The translations under genes and the position numbers were made by a program. From Orobanche coerulescens (Eukaryota > Streptophyta > Magnoliopsida > Lamiales > Orobanchaceae): a stretch of DNA of 64,000 nucleotides. How positions within the stretch are numbered: position 1 is the stretch's first letter; each line of letters starts with the position of its first letter. This document shows, piece after piece, positions 55,161-64,000 of this stretch. The stretch lies in contig JAWKAU010000043.1 of NCBI GenBank assembly GCA_033398695.1, forward strand, positions 496,001-560,000, written 5' to 3'. The notes under the pieces are model-generated. The model was not told the DNA's origin and did no database searches. It saw nothing but the letters and a program-made list of their open reading frames with translations.

Positions 55161-56180
55161 CAGTGGACATAACCTTGCCAAAGAGCCTTCGAAGCCATCA
55201 AGGAAGTCCTGGCAGAAGCCCCAATCTTACAGCGACCGACCCCAGGAGAACTTCTCAATTTATACCTCGCGGTATCCGACTCTGCGATCAGTGCCGCTTT
55301 AATCCGAACGGAGAACGCAGTTCAACATCCGGTCTATTATGTTAGTCAGGCCCTTCATGATGCCGAGCTCAGATACGCCCCGATGGAAAAGCTGGCCTAT
55401 GCGCTCATAATGGCGTCTCGGAAGTTAAGACCCTACTTTCTGGAACATCAGGTAGTCGTCTTAACAAACTACCCTTTAAAGGTGTCATGCACCGACCCGA
55501 CGTTTCGGCGGATGGTCAAACGGGCCGTCGAACTGGACAGCTTTGACATAAATTATGAATCGCAGATCGCCATAAAGGGACAAGCACTGGCGAACTTCAT
55601 TGCAGAGTTCACACCAGCGATCTCACAAGAGAATGACCGATCAGTAGAGTGGTCACTCTATGTAGATGGATCCTCAATCCGCCGACGGTCAGTGCGGGAA
55701 TAGTCTCGTCGATCCCCGACCAACGCCCTGTTTCGCCGGCTATTCGCTTAGTTTTCCGACCACCAACAATGAGGCAGAATACGAAGCTCTCTTGGCCGGT
55801 CTAGAAATGGCGACCTCCCTCGGCCTCGCCCGCCTCACTATCTTGAGTGATTCTCAATTAGTGGTGAACCAAATCAACGGCGAATACGAAGCCAAGGAAC
55901 CCAAACTGGTTAAGTACCTCAGCCTGGCACGGGCCCGGCTGCAAGATTTTCGGGGAACTATACAACACATCCCCAGAACTGAGAACATCCAAGCCAACTC
56001 CTTGGCCAAACTCGCATCCAGCTCCGGAGCCGAACACATTGACGAGGTCAGCATAGGATATCATGCCTCATCAGCCCTGGAAATGGCCGAAGTCCGAGCA
56101 GCTGAACAATCAGAACCGCAAGGATGGATGCAGCCTATAATCCAATACCTTCAAAGCGGCATTTTACCCGAGGACCGAGC
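55160..56180 (+). pseudogene. Tat dual RNase H domains
   Basis: The first RNase H (55165-55640): AFEAIKEVLAEAPIL, LYLAVSDSAISAALI, YYVSQALHDAELRYAPMEKL and VVVLTNYPLKVS. The second, archaeal-type domain starts WSLYVDGSS at about 55650 and continues with TTNNEAEYEALLAGLEMATS at about 55763-55822, LTILSDSQLVVNQINGEYEA and RTENIQANSLAKLAS. A frame change near 55690 separates WSLYVDGSS from NNEAEYEAL. Having two RNase H domains separates Tat from other gypsy lineages. The conserved D, E, D residues are visible in the second domain. Confidence 0.85.
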
Positions 56181-57346
56181 CCAGTCGAGATCATTACGAA
56201 CTCAGTCCGCCCGGTTCACCATCGTCGACGGAACCTTAAACAAAAGAGGATATTCGGTTCCATTGCTGAAATGCCTGTCCGAATCAGAAGCAGAATATGC
56301 CCTCAGAGAGGTCCACGAGGGTATATGCGGTAATCATTCCGGCGGCCAGGCATTGGCCTATAAATTGATCCGACAAGGATATTATTGGCCAAATCTTAAA
56401 AAAGATGCCATCACACTCGTACGGAAGTGCGTCCGGTGCCAAATCTTCGCTCCGCAGATCGATCCCCTCCGGAAACCCTCACTTCCGTATATTGCCCGTG
56501 GCCATTCGCCAAATGGGGGATCGACTTGATCGGCCCCTTACCTAAAGGATGGGAGGAGTACAATACGCCATCGTCGCCGTCGATTATTTTACAAAATGGG
56601 CAGAGGCCGAGCCTATGGCGCGAACAACCGAACAGAAAATAGTTGATTTTATATGGAAGTCACTCATCTGCCGGTTCGGGATCCCTCAATCTATTGTCTC
56701 TGATAATGCAAAACAATTTGACAACAAGAAGTTTCGGACTTTCTACGACGGCCTCCAAATACAAAACAACTTCTCCACACTATATTATCCACAATCCAAC
56801 GGGCAGGTCGAGTCGGTCAACAAGATCCTAAAACAACATCTCAAGACACGCCTCGAGGAACTCAAGGGTTCCTGGCTCGAGGAACTCCCCGGAACCTTAT
56901 GGGCCTCCAGAACAACGCATCGGTCCGCCACCGGAGAAACGCCTTTCTCCTTGGCTTTCGGCTCTGAAGCTGTCATCCCGGTTGAAATCGAAGCACCTAC
57001 CTACCGAATAGCCCATTTTGAAGAGCAAGATAACGACTTGACCCTCCAAGTGAACCTGGACCTCCTTGCCGAAAAACGAGCTCAGGCGGAAATGCGGAAC
57101 GCCGTCTACAAAAGAAGGAGCGAAAAATATTATAACTCCAAAGTTCACCCTAGAAGCTTCCAGGTCGGCGACCTCGTCCTCAAACGGGTATTGGGCCCGG
57201 ATCCCGGACCACCTAAGCCCAAATGGGAAGGACCATATAAAATTAGTGAAGTCCTTCAGAATGGAGCCTACCGGCTGGAATATCTGAACGGCCAGAAATT
57301 AACTTACCCATGGAATGCTATGTATTTAAAGAGGTATTATCAATAA
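56180..57346 (+). pseudogene. Tat integrase
   Basis: Zinc domain: EVHEGICGNHSGG and VRKCVRCQIFAP (H, H, C, C) at about 56308-56450. Core: WGIDLIGPLPKGW at about 56515-56553 after a frame change, then in frame AIVAVDYFTKWAEAEP, SIVSDNAKQFDNKKF at about 56690-56735 and STLYYPQSNGQVESVNKILK at about 56776-56835, giving D, D, E. The C-terminal part runs to 57343 with NSKVHPRSFQVGDLVLKRV and GPYKISEVLQNGAYRLEYLN and ends NAMYLKRYYQ. There is no chromodomain. The stretch 56549-57346 is a 265-codon open frame and the best preserved part of the element. Confidence 0.85.
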
Positions 57347-57378
57347 AATTTGACGTTATTCCATTTTTTAATATTGGT

Positions 57379-57578
57379 GCACCTCATAAGACAGGCTCAT
57401 CCGGCACTATAAGACCGAGCTCGCCTCGGCACCTCATAAGACCGGCTCATTCGGCACTATAAAACCGAGCTCGCCTCGACACCTCATAAGACAGGCTCAT
57501 CCGACACTATAAGACCGAGCTCGCCTCGTCACCTCATAAGACCGGCTCATCCGGCACTATAAGACCGAGCTCACCTCG
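57379..57578. repeat. Four tandem 50-bp repeats downstream of Tat pol
   Basis: Four consecutive units of 50 bases with core CACCTCATAAGACMGGCTCA, then CACTATAAGACCGAGCTC. Units differ at two to five positions. They lie between the integrase stop and the antisense ORF region, the variable spacer where Tat elements often carry satellite-like arrays. Confidence 0.95.
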
Positions 57579-57772
57579 GCACAATCAACAAGTGATGAAC
57601 ATGATAGAAAGGCAACGGCCCAACCAACTGGGCCCAAACATCCAAAAAGCAACAACAGATGCTACAAAGAAGATTTTATTTACTCGAAGTCATTTTTGCG
57701 AAGTACACATGACGAAAACAGAAAACAAAGACAGATTGGCACGAAGGCCGTACATGAAATGAAGCAAAAAAT

Positions 57773-59966
57773 CTATTCGGCCCCACACTCCTGGTCGGCC
57801 GCCTGAAAGGACTGTTCCTCGCCTTCGCCGTGCGGAGCCAACCCGAGATCTTCAACCTCCGCGACCTTTGGCTCATCAGCTCCATTGATATCAACATGCA
57901 GATCGGTCGCCTGGGATGCTATGTAGGCCTCGATCTCCTGAACGGTCTTCCCTCCCTTCATGAGATCTAATATCTCGTAGCAGGTGGAGACGTAATTCAG
58001 ATTGATCAGCTCCTCGAACTCCGGCGTCTCCTTAAAGGCCGTCGCCCCTTCGGCAAGACCCTTGGCGTAGCCCGAAGCCTCGCAGGTATTAACACGCTCG
58101 GTCAGATTCTCAACTTGGGCCTTGGTTTCTTTCAAATAAGCCTCGTGCTCCGCCCTGATGTCTAACCATTGTTGATGCGCCTTCTCGGCCGCCGTGGTCA
58201 TCTCTTCGGCATTATCTTTCCAAATATCGGCCTGGAGCGCCCGACTGTCCAAAATCTCCATTTCACCCTTCATGGAGGCCATCTCCTCCTCCAGGGACTT
58301 GATTAGCGAAGGACACAGATGATGCTCTTCCTGCAAGGCCTTAAGGTCGGCCTCCACCTTCTTTTGCTTCTCGACTGTGGCGCCACCTCATCAAATGCCT
58401 TTATGTAGTGCACAACGCACGGCCGATCGTGAGCATTCCCGACCGATCCGCTCATCCGCACCCATGTCGTTGGTCACCATCTCCATCTTCGGGCCCACTC
58501 GATAGGACATGACCGACTCAACCACCGACGGGAACCCGCTGAGCATCTCGGTCGGGGGCGGCTCGGACGTAATCCGTAAACCGGCCATGGCTGCCGCCTC
58601 TTCATCTGGGCACATGGTTCCTCCTGGCCCTTATTAACCAGAGATAGTGACCTCCAAGTCAATCGCGGGCTCCTTACGGCCGCACGACTCCGTCCGGGAC
58701 AGGGCTCGGGCGGATGCAAAGAACTTCAGAATGCACGAGCCCTCCGCCTTGGTCGCACTATCCTCAGGCTCGGCCTCTAACCTCTTCCGCTTGCCAGCAC
58801 GCTCGCTCCGCTCGGCGGCCTCAGCAGCCAGCCTCGCCACGCGCTGCGCGGGCCTCTCTTTCCGTCCGGATGAAGTCTTAGCCCTAGGAACTGGAAAAAC
58901 AAGACATGTCAAAAAAAAAGGCTACATGATGAAGACATAATATTCGGATCAGTTGATCGAAGTCCGGCCGCCCAGAGATTTTCCTCGGTAACCAAAAGAT
59001 GTGACTTCCTTTGCTCAGTAGGAAGGTCCAAAAGCTGTTCAACCCGGTCGTCGAACTCGGAGGAGGTCTCTTGCGCCGGGATGCGTTCTGCACATGCAAT
59101 AAATGATGAGCGTTAGACAAAAAAGGAACAGGAATACGAAACACGACACTTACTCATTTTGGCAGTGAAGTGCTCTGGGACCCGAAGCTCGGCATCTATC
59201 ACTCCAAGCTCCCACTCATCCGCCGAGCTCCTCCACGGTCCCCCTATGTAAAACCACTGCTCCTTCCAGCTATGGATGGTCTCCGGCACATCCACCAATT
59301 CTTTATGCATGGCATGCCGGGCTGTCAGATAAAATCAGCCGGAGCCGGATCTGCCGACCGACCTCTATAGAAAGAGACTGTTGAACTCCTCAAAGCTGGG
59401 CTCGGGCCAGCCGTGCTGGTTGAAAAGGATGAAAAGACCCACCACCCGAGCCCAGGAATTCGGATGGATTTGGGGGACAGGAAGGCCCCACTGCCTTAGC
59501 CACCGGGAGAAGGCTAACGGAAGCGAAAACCTCAGCCCTGCCAGCAGAGAGCGATAGTACACCGCCGTACAACCAACGGGCGGAGTGTGAGGCCTCTCCT
59601 CGGGATTCGGAACGAACATCCGCACCCTAGCCGGGATCTTAAATCGCAGCCGCCAAGCCGCTAATTGCTCTTCCGTAACGGTGCTGCGAATCGAGGCCGA
59701 ATCCCACGCCGCCTCCACGAAAGGGGAAGGCCGAGGCGAGTCCAAGCCACCACCGACTCGACCCTTTCCTCCGCCTGAGTCCCACCGACGGCCGTCAACG
59801 GCACCGCCATCTCCACCTCTCCAGATCCCGGCGACCTCGCGATCTCGCCTTCTCCTTCCTCGACACTCCAGTCAACAGGAACTCCGCCTACTGACAGATC
59901 CGCCACACTCGTGCGGTCCGGCGACACGGTCAACTCTGCCGTTGTCTCGCCCCTCAACTCCGACAT
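57773..59966 (-). pseudogene. Tat antisense ORF region (Transposase_28-like domain and coiled coil)
   Basis: Read on the minus strand: MSELRGETTAELTVSPDRTS from 59966; after a frame change near 59755, SPFVEAAWDS; then TPPVGCTAVYYRSLLAGLRF, SLPLAFSRWLRQWGLPVP and GLFILFNQHGWPEPSFEEFN, matching my memory of Pfam Transposase_28 ('putative gypsy type transposon'). Two in-frame stops follow near 59309-59362 before HKELVDVPETIHSWKEQWFY. A basic region (KRKRLEAEPED, about 58790) and a 195-codon coiled-coil ORF (58357-57773, with LKALQEEHHL, EEMASMKGEMEIL) end it. Antisense ORFs are known in plant Tat elements. Their function is unknown, and introns are possible. As written it is broken. Confidence 0.6.
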
Positions 59967-60379
59967 CTTAAATGAAAAAGGGGGGAAAAGAGCTTACCGG
60001 GAAAGTCTCTATAAAATCAGGAATAGAACGCCGGAAAATTTTCTCTCTCTTCTCTGCAACAAAACTCAAAAATGGCGAAGGGAATAATGAAGGAGACATC
60101 CTATATTTATAAGAGAAAAAGGGCATTAAATGCCAGGCGCGTGGAGCGACGATTCATGCTGAACCGTCGCGAAATTCGAAAGCGTGTGAACGCGTCATCA
60201 AATCAGATTCCGCCACGCGTCTCCCTCATCATGACACTCAATGACCCTGAAAGCGAATCAACGTGACTCTCGAAGAGGCGTCCCTTCGAGAGATCTTATC
60301 CTCCCACAAGCCGGATCGGCCTCAATATGAAACAACCCCAGCCCCGGCCAACCCGGCACGGCCCTGGACTCGGGGCCCT

Positions 60380-61081
60380 TGTTGATAGCCCATCCACCTT
60401 GGCATTCACGTAAGCACTCCAGGCAGCTGAACCGGCCGAGCAGAGCCTGAAGCCGGACCGGGTATAAACCCGATCTTCTCCCGGGCTCGTCAAAACCGGA
60501 CCGGACAGAGACGTCAGAACCAGCCCGGGGTCCGATCCAGAAAGACCGAGCAGACAGAAGATAAAAATGCTCCGATTCAAGATTACAACAAGGCCGACCT
60601 GAACGGCGGGAGACCCGAGGACCAACCCCAGCGGATAAGCGTCGCCAGAAGCATGCGGGACAGGCCCGCATGCCAATTAACGCATGCAGTCATGCCCCTT
60701 CCCAAGGTAATCCTTAGAGACCGCCACGTGTCTAAGGCATATTTGCAGACTGACAAGTGTTTTGGGCATATTCCCCAACATTCGCCAGCTGTCATCTCCT
60801 GACTGGCCCAGATTGTCTATATATAGAAGGAATATACATTGAGAGAGGACTTTGGATTTTTGGCATTTATGATAAAAAGAGAGAAAAGAGAGAGAATCTG
60901 TAACAAGTGAGAAAAGTAGATATACCGGCTAAAAAATAATCAGCTCGGCTCTACTTCATAATACGGTCATTAATAAAATTTAGTGATTTAATCCTTTTCA
61001 TCTTATTTATTATTTTCTACGTGGCTTCGATCCATTCGTCCAGATCAGCACACGTGACGTTGACCAAATCAGACGTCAACA
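60380..61081 (+). repeat. Tat element 3' LTR
   Basis: 702 bp, TGTTGATAGCCC to GTCAACA. TATA-like TGTCTATATATAGAAGG at about 60815. Matches the 5' LTR closely except around 60510-60560 (GACGTCAGAACCAGCCCGGGG here). Confidence 0.9.
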
Positions 61082-61215
61082 GGTGGAATGAAACATTATT
61101 ACACTATAAATGGGGGAGCACTGCAGATATCTTAAATATACAGAATCGCTTGAGAATGATTAACACAAAAATAGTGCTCAAGACTATTTTGCGATTGCTA
61201 TTGGAGATGGTCTAG

Positions 61216-61737
61216 CAACAACAGCACCACAACCATCAACAGTAACAACAATGACATCAATTTCTACAACTATTGTAAACAATTCTTTTTTCATTTGATG
61301 CATCTTAATCTCAACTATGTTGGGGTTGATTGCATGAAAATTATAGTGCCAATTTATTGTCGAAAATTGGTTAACACTACAATTCATGCAAACAACAAAG
61401 TGGCAAAGTTTTACGCCGGATACCCTTCCTGTGAAGGAGAAATGAGATGAAATTCCAAAAACCATCAAAATATAGGCTTTTCAAAACAAAAAAATTGAAT
61501 TTAACTGAGTGGATTCAGCCTAAAAGGCACATACATCTAAAATACAACTAATACAGTAAGGTTTACCACAAGTTACAAAAAGGGACACCAATATTTTAAC
61601 AAACAAGGGGATCATTTAAAAATGTCGAAATTACCAAAAAACTTAGCTAGCAATGACGGTGAACATAAATACTTAACTTTAAGATTATAATTACCTTACA
61701 CTGGTAGTCACATAACAAAAGCCTTTTATCGAATGGT
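61216..61737 (-). other. 3' flank of cystatin-like copy 2
   Basis: Collinear with about 43915-44266 of copy 1: (CAA)n sequence, TCAATTTCTACAACTATTGT, GTGGATTCAGCCTAAAAGGC and AACTTTAAGATTATAATTAC. It contains about 150 extra bases at 61290-61450 (TGATGCATCTTAATCTCAAC, GTTGGGGTTGAT) not found in copy 1. Confidence 0.65.
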
Positions 61738-63783
61738 TCATATCCTTGACGCAGCTTTCCTGCAGAATATGACTTTTATCGAATGTTTTATATCCTGCAC
61801 CTTGACCTCAAATGGCTGTTCAATAAAATCTGTAGGCTCCTTGGTATAAACACCGAATGTGACATAATAGGTATAACAGCAGTCCGTTTCTTTCCATAAA
61901 TTGACTGTTTGCACATGCTCAAGCCCAAGGTAACACTCAGACGGCTCAGTGTACTGCACAAACAAAAATGTATGGTTTAGTACTTGCATTGCTATTTGGG
62001 TTTGAAGTAAATAAAGAAAAATAAAGAGATGGTGACCTCCAAACAGCTTACATTATTTTTGACGTAAAAATCAAAAGCCAATTTGTTCATCAGGCGTACA
62101 TGATCGTAGCACTCCGGGTAACGGCTAAACTGGTCATTGATCTTCTGCCTTGGAATCAGAATAGTTATGTCCGATATATGACCAAGGAAGTCAGAACACT
62201 TAAAGCCCTACATAAGCATATTATAAAGAGGCCGAGATCGAAGATGAGAAGATGATGATTGAACAAACTGTTAAATTTTACAAAGATCTCCTTGAAACAC
62301 AATATGAGCACGAGAATATTGATTGTATAGTTATAAGAATAGGGAAACTCGTGACTGTCAGTCAAAATTCTAAACTAACTGCGGCAATTACTAATGCTCA
62401 AGTGAAAAAGGAAATTTTTGGTATCAATCCAAAAAAGGCTCCTGGCCAGAATGGGTGGTATAATGCTCACTAGTCACTTCTACAAAACCAGCTGGGCTAT
62501 TGACGGGGAATTAGTAACTAAAGCAGTGCAAGAGTTATGGCAGAATTCTGAATAAAAAACAACACAGTTGATTACTCTGATCCCAAAGGTGGACTCCTGC
62601 AATAGAAAAAGATTATAAATCTAATGAAATACAAGATATTAACTAGTTATTGCTTCCAGATTGAGGTAAATCTAACTGACACTGTTTCTATTTAGCAAGG
62701 GGCATTTGTGCAAGGGAGACAGATTGGTCACAACATTCACTTGAAAGAGTTGATTAGGGACATGGAAGAAGCGAAATATCACCTGAAGTGTATGACAGAA
62801 GTTGATATAAAGAAGACCTATGATACTGTTCACTGGGAGATTCTGCTGCAGACTACTCGAGCTTTTGGTTATGATGACAAGTTTGAATGGATCAGAAATA
62901 TAGACTACTCAAACTAGTGGATGTTCGGGAATGCCCCGGTAATCAACTTTGGTGTCAATACATATTCAACTACATCTTGCTCCAAAAAATGATAATTGGC
63001 AAAGGTATATATGTAACAAATTAGAACCCAAAATAGAAGATAAAGAACTATCATTACCTCCCACTGCAGGATGGATCTCAAGTACGAACGAACTTTTGTC
63101 ATAAGCTTCACTATATCCTTGTTAGCAGTGCGATTGTCACTCTTTAACTCTTTATGACATTCAACATCCTGGTGTTAGAATAACAACAGAGATCTGAGAT
63201 CCTTGTCAAAAGATCCGATTTCTCATTTCCAGCTATACATATATCGGATGGATCCTCCATCGTCCATTTGTCAGACAATTCGTCACCCGAGTTGTACGAT
63301 GATAATAGTTCGTCTTCCGTGCTCAATGGCGATGGCTTAAGTCTGCACAGTCTGACTTTCACTTCCATGTCAACCGTATTATCCCACACGTTTGATTGAA
63401 ATGTCCTAGTTGTTTCATCCCAAGTCGCACTGAATGTCAAACTGTAATTGGTCCACATGGACATGCACATGGTGACTTTTTCGACATCCTTCATCCTAAA
63501 GCCAGTTTTCTGGAAATCGAAAGCTTAATATGTTTTAGAGTTCAATTGTACATAATAAATAGTAGTACAGGAAAGAAAAAGGTAAAAAGGTATATAATAA
63601 TAAGAATAAAGGAAGAAGATTGCATACATTTTTTCCATTGTAAAACTTGATGGCCAGAGAACACATATATACCAAATGATTGTATCCTTCGGGGTATCTC
63701 TCACTTTTGTCGATGATTGACTATCCGGACACGAGCGAAGATACGGTCCATATATAACCAGGATGGTCACTAATTTTGAATCC
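61738..63783 (-). pseudogene. Cystatin-like gene, copy 2 (exons 2-5 only in window)
   Basis: The four exons correspond to those of copy 1. Exon 2 (63783-63647) begins GFKISDHPGYIWTVSS. Exon 3 (63509-63058) has NYSLTFSATWDETTRTFQSN and ends ILQWE before a GTAATG donor. Exon 4 (62208-62052) has CSDFLGHISDITILIPRQK. Exon 5 (61953-61738) has CCYTYYVTFGVYTKEPTDF and ends CRKAASRI. Exon 2 carries an in-frame TAG (minus strand, 63721-63723) where copy 1 has CAG, so this copy is a pseudogene unless that base is an error. Exon 1 lies beyond the window. Two successive exon pairs again encode the repeated cystatin-like module. Confidence 0.45.
62222..62925 (+). pseudogene. L1-type LINE reverse transcriptase fragment in intron of copy 2
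   Basis: Encodes EQTVKFYKDLLETQYEHENI, then GKLVTVSQNSKLTAAITNAQ and KKEIFGINPKKAPGQNG (the pre-RT and RT start of plant L1), followed after frame changes by QGAFVQGRQIGHNIHLKELI at about 62697-62755 and VDIKKTYDTVHWEILLQT at about 62801-62855. The catalytic FADD part is absent. It is antisense to the cystatin-like exons and starts next to exon 4. The same fragment, shorter, is in copy 1. Confidence 0.75.
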
Positions 63784-64000
63784 CTATAAACAACAAAAGT
63801 ATAAAATTAAAACTTGCAAACCTGAACAACTTCTAAGTAGTGAGTAAATGAAGGTAAAAGACAATAATGATACACAAACAATGATGACATAAACTATAAA
63901 TAATCTAAATAGTCACATCTAGAACCACAGTCCAAACCAAATTAACATTCATATAATGCAATGGGAACCACAGCCCAACTTTAAAACTTAAAGTAAACAT
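63784..64000 (-). other. Intron 1 of cystatin-like copy 2
   Basis: Collinear with 47014-47230 of copy 1 (AAGGTAAAAGACAATAATGA, CAATGGGAACCAC). No coding frame. Exon 1 would lie just beyond the window end. Confidence 0.55.

Larger units (their letters stand above)
52329..61081 (+). mobile_element. Tat-lineage Ty3/gypsy retrotransposon, non-autonomous
   Basis: LTRs 52329-53025 and 60380-61081 (about 0.7 kb, TGTTGATAGCCC to CAGACGTCAACA) are nearly identical. Flanking 5-mers GGTGA and GGTGG differ at one base. PBS TGGCGCTAGAAG follows the LTR. Order: short gag remnant, PR, RT, RNase H, a second archaeal-type RNase H, IN, tandem repeats and a long antisense ORF region. The dual RNase H and antisense ORF are typical of the Tat lineage. 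Gag core and RT catalytic aspartates are missing, so it is not autonomous. Confidence 0.9.
51818..61212. mobile_element. PIF/Harbinger-type non-autonomous TIR element, split by a Tat retrotransposon
   Basis: Perfect 15-bp inverted termini GACCATCTCCAATAG (51818-51832) and CTATTGGAGATGGTC (61198-61212). TAA precedes the left end and TAG follows the right end, consistent with the 3-bp TWA target duplication of PIF/Harbinger with one change. The left arm has three copies of CATCTCCAAYAGYTTRCACAAAA-like sequence (51821, 51884, 51923). Without the inserted Tat element it is about 640 bp and non-coding. The flanking (CAA)n sequence reads through between 51814 and 61216, confirming the insertion. 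Confidence 0.75.

Noticed and set aside
57379..57578. CRISPR-like regular repeats
   Set aside because: The repeats are directly adjacent without unique spacers, and the DNA is a plant retrotransposon.

Overview
The window is nuclear DNA of a flowering plant, probably a dicot (inferred from a Sirevirus-type Copia element carrying an extra env-like reading frame). It is almost entirely nested transposable elements. There is no intact cellular gene. The only host-gene candidates are two damaged copies of a multi-exon minus-strand gene with cystatin-like repeat modules. No species can be named from the sequence.

Layout. 1-18783: a Ty3/gypsy chromovirus of Tekay/Del type (T2), its 5' LTR split by a second Tekay/Del element (T1, 121-9694) and its integrase split by a minus-strand Cassandra TRIM whose LTRs carry 5S rRNA-like sequence (15280-16246, exact GAGAG target duplication). 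18784-19887: truncated RTE-type LINE endonuclease. 19888-21790: a lone Tekay-like LTR (T3). 21791-22596 and 38281-about 39795: remains of a Copia element (C2) hosting a 15.7-kb Sirevirus-like Copia (C1, 22597-38280, exact CGAGT target duplication). C1 has gag-pol and an env-like ORF, and that ORF is interrupted by a 5'-truncated Angela-like Copia piece with its LTR (C3, 30199-34287). 39832-40138: RNase H-like fragment. 40200-41812: two short head-to-tail Helitrons. 42090-42434: ATGCAT-rich repeats and a TA/TG microsatellite.

43310-47864 holds cystatin-like gene copy 1, with an old L1 fragment in an intron, a hAT-type MITE inside that L1, and a second TIR element inserted exactly at the start codon. 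49765-50560 is an L1 3' fragment. Copy 2 of the same segment (51121-51814 plus 61216-64000) is split by a PIF/Harbinger-type TIR element (51818-61212), which in turn holds a Tat-lineage gypsy element (52329-61081) with dual RNase H, an antisense ORF, almost no gag, and an in-frame loss of the reverse transcriptase YVDD aspartates.

The most unusual signal is a cluster of 12-bp quasi-palindromes (TARCGYRCGYTA family) placed directly upstream of the TATA box in three different LTR families (T1, T3, C2). A second general feature is that differences between LTR pairs concentrate at CAG/CTG/CCAG-type sites. This suggests either a methylation-related sequencing artefact or a biased mutation process, so many frameshifts described below may not be biological.
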